From: Oscillatoriales cyanobacterium CG2_30_40_61
GTDB lineage: Bacteria > Cyanobacteriota > Cyanobacteriia > Cyanobacteriales > Microcoleaceae
Assembly (NCBI GenBank): GCA_001873365.1
Contig: MNYZ01000041.1
Span: 1 to 49,242, forward strand
DNA length: 49,242 nt
Direction: 5' to 3'
Shown: positions 43,201-49,242 of the stretch, in pieces
Layout of the letters: each line of letters begins with the position of its first letter
Numbering within the stretch: the first letter of the stretch is position 1
The notes under the pieces: model-generated
Seen by the model: only the letters and a program-made list of their open reading frames with translations
What the model was told of the DNA's origin: nothing
Database searches by the model: none
Program-made: the position numbers and the translations under genes

Positions 43201-46200
43201 ACGGCCCCTGGTCGGGGAATTGATGATAAAAAATTCCTAGGTTAAGTTCACTAGCCCAATTCGGCTGATAAACTTTTCCTAAACTTTGAAGACGGGTTAA
43301 TGCTTCTTGAATTGCGTGTTTTCCGGCATCAAAACTGGCGGGTTTTGCCGCTCCAGAAACCGCCGTTGAGCCGGGGGCTGTACGCCAATGGTAGAGGACT
43401 AAAGGAATATGACCAATCTGGCGAGAAATTTCCGTGGCTCTGAGGGCAAAATCATAATCCTGTGACCCTTCAAATCCAATTCTAAATCCCCCTAATTTCT
43501 CAAAAATTGCTCGTCTAACTACTAACAAATGCCCCATATACATATAGGAAAGCAAGAGTTGGGGCGACCAATCGGGCTTAAATTGGGGAGCAAATCTTTT
43601 GCCTTCTGGGTCAATTTTATCGTCATCGGAATAGAGAAAATCGGTTTCAGGATATTGAATTAAATATAATCCCATTTCCCCTAAAGCATCCGGGGTTAAT
43701 TCGTCATCGTTATCTAAAAAGGCAACAAATTCCCCGGTAGCTTGACTGGCTGCACTATTGGTAGCCGCGCTAATATTGCCATTTTCCGTACGGAAATAGA
43801 CTTTAATTCGAGCATCTTTGGCTGCATATTCAGTTAATAATTCTACAACTTGGGTATCGGTACTACAATCATCGGCAATACATAATTCCCAATTAGCATA
43901 AACTTGATTAACCACACTTTGAATCGCTTTTTCTAAGAATTCAATCGGGGGGTTATAAACGGGCATAACCACTGAAATTTTAGGCAATATTTCTGGCGAA
44001 TAAACCGTTAATCGAGTTTTTAAAGACTCCAAACTCCTTTCCGTCCATTGATTGGCGGCTAACCAAGCCTGATAGGGTTCAATTGGTTGTAGTAATTCAA
44101 AGCCTTGGGGCGGTAAAAAATCCCCCTGGGGAACGGTTGTTTGCCGATACATTAGGCTCATTTGCCGCAGAATTGCCGGAATTTCCCAAGGCATGGGTAG
44201 GAGACGACCTAAACGCTGTTTCCGTTCTTTTATGCGTTTCTGAATCGCCGCCGTATAACGAGAAACTTGTTTGATTTTTGCGGTGCTTTTTTCTAATAGT
44301 CCATAGCGGGAAACTTGTAAGATTTGAGGACAGTTATAAATCAGAATTTCCCCACTTTCTAAATGGGCTTCCAAACTAATTTCCCAAGTTCCCGGGGGTA
44401 AATCAATTAAGGCTTCAAACCCACTTTCGGCGCTTCCTATCCAATTGGGAAAAACCTGCCCCACATCGACACGACGTAACCCATAGGCACAAATCACCCA
44501 TTGATTTCCATAGATTAATTTTAATTGTGTAATGCGTTGATTTGGATGGCAACACCACCCGGCAAATAGAATTTGTCCTTGTCGTTGTTCCCACTGTGAG
44601 GGCACATCAAAGGACGCTCTCAAACTAGAAACCGTTAAAGGATAACGGGCAAATACCGTCCATTTTCCGTTACTATCTTGGGCCTCTAATTCTACTAAGG
44701 AATTGCCTTGAGGAACGCGAATTTGCAGATAGAATCCTGATAATTTTGCTTGGGGATAAACTGCATGAATATCCGCCACATCTTGACGTTCAATGCCATA
44801 TTCTCCGGTAAAAATATCCGTTCCTATTTTAGCTCTCACCTGTTTTATCTCTTGATTTCCAGTATGAAAACACCAACCGGAAATATTTAAGAATTTCTCG
44901 GTAAATCCCGTTAATTCCCAATTCAAGGGAAAATCTAGGGAGTAAATAAATCGACGGCGGAATTGTTTTAAACGCCGTTTAGCACCTAGCCATTTTCCTC
45001 GCAGTTTCCAAAATTTAGAAGACTGCATGGCAATAATTTCTCTTTGGGCTTTACCCAATTCATCTTCTAAACTGAATATTTTATTTAAGGCTTGTTCAAA
45101 TTGAGATTCTGCTCCGAATAATTTCAGTTGGGTGCGACCTAATTCATTTTCTAAGGTTAAGAGTTTGGTCAGTCCATCTTGATATTGAACGCTAACAACT
45201 TGTAGTTTAAATTCCGTTTTTTCTAGGGCGGTTTCTGATTCCAAACATCGAGCTAATATTTCTTGATATTTAGCATCTAAAGCTTTATATTTAGTCTCGA
45301 TATCTTGATATTGGGCAATTATATCTTGATAGTTGCCCTGGGTTTTACCTAATTCTATTTCTGTGGTAACGAGTTTATCTACCGCCTGTTCAAATTGGGT
45401 TTTAAACCCTTCTAATTCTGCTTGAGTTTTGCCTAATTCTGCTTCGGTAGAGATTAACTTGGTTATGGCTTCCTCGGCTTTAACTTCTACACCACTGAGT
45501 TTTAATTGAGTTTCACCTAGGAGATTTTCGGTTTTAATTAAACGTTCAACGGCATCTTGAAAGCGTTCTTGCCATTCTTGAATATCTTTTTGTAAAATAT
45601 CTCTATCTTTGAGCAAAATATCTAAATCTTTTGCTAGAATAGACTGATTTTTTTCTAATTTTCTAAGTTGTGCCCAATCCTCAAATACCCAATCGGCAGA
45701 TAAAGGTTGATTCAAACTCTCTAATTCCGATGCCGTTAAATGGCTATTCAATGGGTAAGCAGTGGTTTCTAAAGTTTGATAGAGTTCAATGGCTTCGGGA
45801 AAATAGGCTTTAATAAACAGGGGTTTGGGAGTCGCCAAAATTCGGTTTACTAATAATGACGGTTCAAATTGATTGGAAAATTCACCCTGTAAATTAAGAT
45901 TAAATTTATGATTAATTTCGTTAATAAAATCAGCAGTTTGATTGCCAATTGTATAAATATTTGCTAACAGACAATTGTCGGGATATTGATGATAAAATTC
46001 TAAAATTTTACGGTTATAATGGCTCCACATTTGGATAGCAATTTCAGGATGATCTAATAAAGTCGCATCCGTTGCCCGACGATACAAAGAATCAATTACT
46101 TCCCAGGGAGAACGATAGACAAAAATAAACTTAGCCTGGGGTAATAATTGATGCCAAAAGTCCAAAAACAAAGTAGTTCTAGGATCTTTCCATCCCCAGA

Positions 46201-46510
46201 CTGAAGACGAATCTTGATTAATTTCAATCAGTTTTTTAGCGGTTTCTATCTCTGGTTCTGTGAGGGAGATTTCCCCTGAGAATACACACCCCAATTCATC
46301 AATATTATGGCTCTTAAAAACAGATTTGTGAAAGTCTACAAAATCAACATTTTCAAAATGACCTTTAATATTGCCATAGTCTGCACCGACTAACTGTTTA
46401 CCAATATTAACCCCTAGATTTTGCAGCAGAGAAGCTGTTAAAGAGGTTCCCGAGCGGTGCATTCCGGCAATGATAATAATGGGAGAGGAGGTATTCGTTG
46501 TATCCATCAT
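40211..46510 (-). CDS. Giant multidomain sulfotransferase-glycosyltransferase-methyltransferase
   Basis: One intact frame of 2099 aa. Order of domains: sulfotransferase-like (about 11-230; AGMHRSGTSL at 15-24 and FVYRSPWEVIDSL at 130-142); coiled coil with repeated ELGKTQ units (about 285-495), ending SSKFWKLRGKW; two similar beta domains (about 540-625 and 640-735); GT2 (845-1050; VVMPVYNPP, LDNDDE); a second GT2 (1104-1330; IIIPTKN, LNNDTEV); GT4 (1385-1770; E-x7-E at 1673-1681); class I methyltransferase (1845-2085; ISLGCGIGNHE, CSGSLHHV). It starts 40 bases after the Wzt-like gene, in the same operon. It probably builds, and perhaps caps, the glycan exported by Wzm-Wzt. No signal peptide is seen, so it acts at the cytoplasmic face. 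Which sugars are made is unknown. Confidence 0.92.
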   Translation of the reverse strand: MMDTTNTSSPIIIIAGMHRSGTSLTASLLQNLGVNIGKQLVGADYGNIKGHFENVDFVDFHKSVFKSHNIDELGCVFSGEISLTEPEIETAKKLIEINQDSSSVWGWKDPRTTLFLDFWHQLLPQAKFIFVYRSPWEVIDSLYRRATDATLLDHPEIAIQMWSHYNRKILEFYHQYPDNCLLANIYTIGNQTADFINEINHKFNLNLQGEFSNQFEPSLLVNRILATPKPLFIKAYFPEAIELYQTLETTAYPLNSHLTASELESLNQPLSADWVFEDWAQLRKLEKNQSILAKDLDILLKDRDILQKDIQEWQERFQDAVERLIKTENLLGETQLKLSGVEVKAEEAITKLISTEAELGKTQAELEGFKTQFEQAVDKLVTTEIELGKTQGNYQDIIAQYQDIETKYKALDAKYQEILARCLESETALEKTEFKLQVVSVQYQDGLTKLLTLENELGRTQLKLFGAESQFEQALNKIFSLEDELGKAQREIIAMQSSKFWKLRGKWLGAKRRLKQFRRRFIYSLDFPLNWELTGFTEKFLNISGWCFHTGNQEIKQVRAKIGTDIFTGEYGIERQDVADIHAVYPQAKLSGFYLQIRVPQGNSLVELEAQDSNGKWTVFARYPLTVSSLRASFDVPSQWEQRQGQILFAGWCCHPNQRITQLKLIYGNQWVICAYGLRRVDVGQVFPNWIGSAESGFEALIDLPPGTWEISLEAHLESGEILIYNCPQILQVSRYGLLEKSTAKIKQVSRYTAAIQKRIKERKQRLGRLLPMPWEIPAILRQMSLMYRQTTVPQGDFLPPQGFELLQPIEPYQAWLAANQWTERSLESLKTRLTVYSPEILPKISVVMPVYNPPIEFLEKAIQSVVNQVYANWELCIADDCSTDTQVVELLTEYAAKDARIKVYFRTENGNISAATNSAASQATGEFVAFLDNDDELTPDALGEMGLYLIQYPETDFLYSDDDKIDPEGKRFAPQFKPDWSPQLLLSYMYMGHLLVVRRAIFEKLGGFRIGFEGSQDYDFALRATEISRQIGHIPLVLYHWRTAPGSTAVSGAAKPASFDAGKHAIQEALTRLQSLGKVYQPNWASELNLGIFYHQFPDQGPSVTIIIPTKNQLKLLQACVESIQKTTYQNYQVVIIDNESDDPKTLEYFKKISDTEKISVLKIANQGKFNFAAINNRAVEQVNTDYVLFLNNDTEVINSHWLTQMMGYARIVGVGAVGARLIYPDDRIQHAGILHGLHHGLAGHAFKLTHRQDFGYLAYSKVVRNYSAVTAACLLTPRQLFLDLGGFNQVDFAVAYNDVDYGYRLFEKGYQSVYCPEAELIHREGTSRGYKDDPKEVAKFRRQYADKIDPFYNPHLSLDNEWFQIQPRRYQLKSTTNSAPIPKILMCSNALEYTGAPLHQFEIAVKLAAEGKLEPTIFCVDDGPLRYAYEQQGIRVIVREHPLANIYQQEAYNTAIERLANELQIEQFDLVYANTLETFFMVDCAQQKSIPCIWNIHESQAWQTYFNGLGSEIAARALECFQFPYRVIFVADATRNLYHSLNSHHNFTVIHNGLDIQRLLKTSEQLTRIEARTTLSIAEDEIVILLLGTVCERKGQKDLLEALPLLSPQYYQKIRCFIVGDRPSIYSTELAQLKAQLPESLKQRLTLVPETPETAQYFLAADIFVCTSRIESYPRVIMEAMGYNLPIITTPVFGIPEQVRPEINGLFYTPHQPEELAKCLTSLLENPDLRQEFAQNSQYVLESLNTFEEMTQSYLEIFQEAYFINPNPASNPLFTNSLEIQINPPSPVTIPAVEIHHPEPEIAEPQAKNYWETNPNAAASQWVSNPIIADTIHQRMSGGQTKKYWLRWLIQDYFAGQNFNHLISLGCGIGNHEILMAELGFAQHIDAFDFSESSLEIARKDAEKAGVQVNFYQEDFNTFNLNPDVKYDVAFCSGSLHHVRELERFLEMVHKALHPQGYFIINEYVGANYCIYNKRQVELINRLYQCFHKLIRSGIMENKFINPSIHQVFATDPSEAVRSQLILPFIEYYFDIELFNPFGGAILHPLYPLLDHNQCLPGDPKGETLIKLLLEFEQILMEIPGGLESDFCLCVLRPKRF

Positions 46511-46550
46511 GTTCTTAGGGTTTTATTTCAGCTTGAATCAACAACAATAT

Positions 46551-47972
46551 TTAAAGACATTCTAGTTCAGATACCTTCTGAACTAAACCGGACTTGATTT
46601 TTAAACTGGGTTCAATTAATAAGTCCACCACTCCGGTACTACAAGAATCTTCATAGGGTTGAACTCGGAACATCCCGACATCAATACAGCGATCTAAATA
46701 GGTAAATTCACCCTCCACAATACCAGAAACCCCGGCATTCAGGAAATAAACATCCGGTGATAATTGACATTCAAACTTAAATTTGATCGTCATTGTTGTT
46801 CCCGGTTCAATCTGTTTGATTGATTGAGAAGTGGCTAAAAAGGAAGCTCCAGCTAGTTCAAATCCACTTACGGTTTTAATTAACATTCCAAAACGAACAT
46901 GGGAGGCAAGTTTATCAAATTTCACGGAATAGGTGTAAATATAACTATTTCGAGCTACTAAATGATTAACCATTTCCCCCGCCAAGGTGGTAATATGGGG
47001 TTCTAAAATTTCTGCCCCCCGGGAAGGATATTTAATCGGATGATCAGGAACTAATTTAGGATCAAAATAATCTTTATAATGTCCATTATTTGATTTGAAA
47101 GTAGGTAGAACTGATGGAGATGCCGGATTTTCAGGATGAAAATTATTCGATTTAGACGATTCTAAAGGCTGTTCAACCGGCTGGGAAGATTTATGGTTTA
47201 AATGTTGAATTTCCTCGCGAATCATGATCATTTGATCGGCATCGGCATAGATCATTTTTTGATATTTGGAAATGATCATTTTTGGGGTATGTTCGAGTAA
47301 TAATTCTCCCCGATCCATTAACACCGCCGAGTCGCAAAGTTGAATAATTGAAGGAGCAGAATGGGAAACAAATAAAATTGTGCCACCCCGATCTTTAATT
47401 TCATGAATTCGACTAAAACATTTGCGTTGAAAGGCTTCATCTCCGACGGATAGGGCTTCATCCACAATTAAAATATCAGGATCAACACTGGTAGCTACCG
47501 CAAATCCTAAACGAACATACATCCCACTGGAATAGGTTTTGACGGGTTGATCAATAAAATCTCCAATATCCGCAAAGGCAAGAATATCATCAAATTTGGC
47601 TTCAATTTCCTGGGTTTTTAATCCCAATAATTGACCATTGAAAAATACATTTTGTCGCCCGGTAAATTCAGGATTAAACCCGCTACCGAGTTCTAATAAT
47701 GCTGAAACTCGACCATTAACTTCCACATTCCCTTGAGTTGGGGTTAAAGTTCCGACAATAATTTGTAATAGGGTACTTTTTCCCGAACCATTGCGCCCAA
47801 CAACTCCTAAAGTTTGGCCTTTCCAAACTTGTAAATTAATATCTTGCAATGCCCAAAAATTATGGGCCAGACTTTTTCCGGGCACAAAAATTTCCTTCAA
47901 TCTATCCACCGGATGGCGATAACGTTTGAAGCATTTAGAGACGTGATTAACGGATATAGCTATTTCGGTCAT
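46551..47972 (-). CDS. wzt: ABC glycan-export ATPase (Wzt-like) with C-terminal carbohydrate-binding-like domain
   Basis: Energises export of a lipid-linked polysaccharide. The ATPase half (1-245) has Walker A GRNGSGKST (59-67), the signature YSSGMYVRL (147-155) and Walker B DILIVDE (166-172). A linker of about 50 residues, rich in Ser, Pro and Asn, follows. Residues about 300-470 form a beta-rich domain (YSVKFDKLASHVRFGMLIKT, YFLNAGVSG) like the Wzt C-terminal domain of E. coli O8/O9a, which recognises the finished glycan end. At 473 aa it is longer than KpsT/TagH-type ATPases, which lack this part. It lies 67 bases after the permease and 40 before the giant enzyme. Confidence 0.92.
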   Translation of the reverse strand: MTEIAISVNHVSKCFKRYRHPVDRLKEIFVPGKSLAHNFWALQDINLQVWKGQTLGVVGRNGSGKSTLLQIIVGTLTPTQGNVEVNGRVSALLELGSGFNPEFTGRQNVFFNGQLLGLKTQEIEAKFDDILAFADIGDFIDQPVKTYSSGMYVRLGFAVATSVDPDILIVDEALSVGDEAFQRKCFSRIHEIKDRGGTILFVSHSAPSIIQLCDSAVLMDRGELLLEHTPKMIISKYQKMIYADADQMIMIREEIQHLNHKSSQPVEQPLESSKSNNFHPENPASPSVLPTFKSNNGHYKDYFDPKLVPDHPIKYPSRGAEILEPHITTLAGEMVNHLVARNSYIYTYSVKFDKLASHVRFGMLIKTVSGFELAGASFLATSQSIKQIEPGTTMTIKFKFECQLSPDVYFLNAGVSGIVEGEFTYLDRCIDVGMFRVQPYEDSCSTGVVDLLIEPSLKIKSGLVQKVSELECL

Positions 47973-48039
47973 TCGATGTTGATTTCGGTGGTTTATCAGT
48001 GATCAGTTAGCGTGTGTTTTGTGTGAGGAACTGTCACTT

Positions 48040-48897
48040 TTATAAAACGTCAGCAAAGGCTGGACGCAACCGCCTATAAACCCCTAGGCCCACACAAAAT
48101 ATAACCAAGGCGAATATTGAGGATACGGCTAATTCTCCCCAATGTCTCATTTCCCCAACTAAAATTAAATCTCGATAGGCTTCTGAAAGTCCAGTAATAG
48201 GATTACACCAAACAATCCAAAATTGCCAGGATTCAGGAACTTTAGCAACAGGATATAAAATCGGCGTCACATAAAACCAAAGGTTCAAAATTACGCCTAA
48301 ACTCTGGGGAATATCCCGCAAAAATACAGTTAGTCCGGATGTTAAATAGCCTAACCCGGCTGTTAATAAAAGTTGGGGTATCCAGACTAAGGGCAGTAAC
48401 CACAGGGTGGGGTGCATGACTTGAGTGGACAAGGCGGTTAACCCAATTAGAGCCACTAAGCCAAAGGAACTTTCAATAAATGCTGAAAAAATTGGGACGA
48501 GGGGCAATAGTCCCAGGGGAAAAACCACTTTTTTAACTAAATTTGTCTGTCCTACTACGGAATTGGCGGCTTGAATTAATCCATTTGTGAAGGCAAACCA
48601 AGGAATTAAACCCGCAAATAGCCACAGGCCAAAGGCTAATTCGTTATCGGGAAAACCCTCAAGATTGAGTTTGACCTTGAGAACAATAGAAAAAACGTAG
48701 GTATAAATCAGCAGTTGGGACAACTGATTCAATAGAGGCCAGAGGTTGCCAAGAATAGAACCTTTGTATCGTGCCTCTAAGTCCCTTCGGACTAATGTAC
48801 TAAGCAGATTCAGTTTGAGGGATAATCGGCTATTGACAAGCGACCATTGACTCCCACGCCCCGAAGTTCTGACAAAACCCTTGATTGACCGCAGCAA
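48040..48897 (-). CDS. wzm: ABC-2-type glycan-export permease (Wzm-like)
   Basis: Membrane channel partner of the Wzt-like ATPase. The 285 aa have the standard ABC-2 layout. A cytoplasmic N-terminal helix carries LVRRDLEARYKGSILGNLWPLL (positions about 36-57), the family signature. About six membrane helices follow (YTYVFSIVLKV, FGLWLFAGLIPWFAF, LGLLPLVPIFSAFI, and others), and the late FYVTPILYPV...WCNPITGLSEAYRDLIL motif is present. The start appears to be TTG 48897, eight to nine bases after GAGGA; no ATG lies nearby in frame. It is the first gene of the wzm-wzt-giant operon. The substrate is inferred to be a surface polysaccharide. Confidence 0.92.
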   Translation of the reverse strand: MLRSIKGFVRTSGRGSQWSLVNSRLSLKLNLLSTLVRRDLEARYKGSILGNLWPLLNQLSQLLIYTYVFSIVLKVKLNLEGFPDNELAFGLWLFAGLIPWFAFTNGLIQAANSVVGQTNLVKKVVFPLGLLPLVPIFSAFIESSFGLVALIGLTALSTQVMHPTLWLLPLVWIPQLLLTAGLGYLTSGLTVFLRDIPQSLGVILNLWFYVTPILYPVAKVPESWQFWIVWCNPITGLSEAYRDLILVGEMRHWGELAVSSIFALVIFCVGLGVYRRLRPAFADVL

Positions 48898-49242
48898 TTT
48901 TTTCGTCCTCGTTCACTACACACACCATGATTTCAAGCTCACCACCGGACACAAAGAGCCAAGAAGACCTCAACCCTAGAGTCAACAGTGTTATCAGATA
49001 TCCCGGCCACAGGATTATTACTCCCAGATCTTGATCTTAATCAATCAGTGTGCCATACAAAGTGTCCAAAAAGCTAGTCCAATCCTTTACTTTCACTAGG
49101 GAATAGGGAATAGGGAATAGGTAATGGGTAATGGGTAATAGGTAATGGGTAATAGGTAATAGGTAATGGGTAATTACGAATTACGAATGGGTAAAACTTG
49201 ACCTCCCCTGCTCCCCCTGCTCCCCCTGCTCCCCCTGCTCCC
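48898..49242. other. Intergenic region upstream of wzm, ending in two tandem repeats
   Basis: Bases 48898-49097 contain the likely wzm promoter region; no consensus promoter is clear. A 32-codon open frame on the minus strand overlaps the wzm start. Bases 49098-49174 are GGGAATA/GGTAATGG-type repeats, and 49203-49242 is a (CTGCTCCCC) array of about four units, like that at 1-66. Nothing else is visible. Confidence 0.7.

Noticed and set aside
1-49242. tRNA, rRNA or riboswitch genes
   Set aside because: I looked in the intergenic gaps for cloverleaf ends, rRNA-like stretches and known riboswitch cores and saw none. A covariance search would be needed to exclude small RNAs.

Overview
The window looks like a chromosomal segment of a filamentous cyanobacterium, most like Planktothrix, Microcoleus or Oscillatoria; the genus cannot be fixed from sequence alone. 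Four things point there. The rpsL-rpsG-fusA-tuf-rpsJ order is followed by a LON-domain gene and an ABC1 kinase. I count at least 14 copies of the HIP1 octamer GCGATCGC, where chance predicts about one. There are many short tandem repeats of the cyanobacterial STRR type. Surface-protein genes are of the large RTX kind common in this group.

Layout. Bases 1-5.2 kb carry the translation operon (uS12, uS7, EF-G, EF-Tu, uS10), with a good promoter candidate at 97-125 and an intrinsic terminator at 5197-5243. Bases 5.3-11.3 kb hold housekeeping and stress genes: a LON substrate-binding-domain protein, an ABC1/UbiB-type kinase, an unknown Cys-rich protein, a type II sulfide:quinone oxidoreductase behind its own promoter, and a small HTH protein. 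Bases 11.6-13.9 kb hold two genes for extracellular proteins, one with a CAP domain and one with RTX repeats.

From 14 to 49 kb nearly everything concerns the cell surface. A minus-strand operon rfbC-rfbD-rfbA-GT2-GT4 makes and uses a dTDP-sugar. A polytopic membrane protein of unknown function follows. Next comes a type I secretion module (parvulin PPIase, then an ABC exporter with a cyclic-nucleotide-binding-like domain and a dead C39 domain, then an HlyD adaptor). An orphan TnpB element sits beside it and appears to have replaced the 3' end of a tandem GT2 gene. Further glycosyltransferases and methyltransferases flank a 666-residue RTX protein that resembles oscillin in size and type. The window ends with a three-gene Wzm-Wzt-giant enzyme operon. 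The giant protein (2099 aa) joins a sulfotransferase-like domain, a long coiled coil, two GT2 domains, one GT4 domain and a methyltransferase.

Working together (inference): the exporter, the RTX/CAP proteins, the nucleotide-sugar enzymes and the ABC-type glycan exporter could build a glycan- and RTX-protein-coated cell surface. No TolC-like outer-membrane protein and no rfbB are present here.

Between genes the DNA is dense with small dispersed repeats: a 96-98 bp MITE-like pair, a 62-bp palindromic family (three copies), a 70-bp pair, a 63-bp direct repeat, an inverted repeat of the GTAGAGACGTT type, and heptamer to decamer tandem repeats. Several have entered coding sequence or supply start or stop codons. 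I saw no rRNA, tRNA or CRISPR array.
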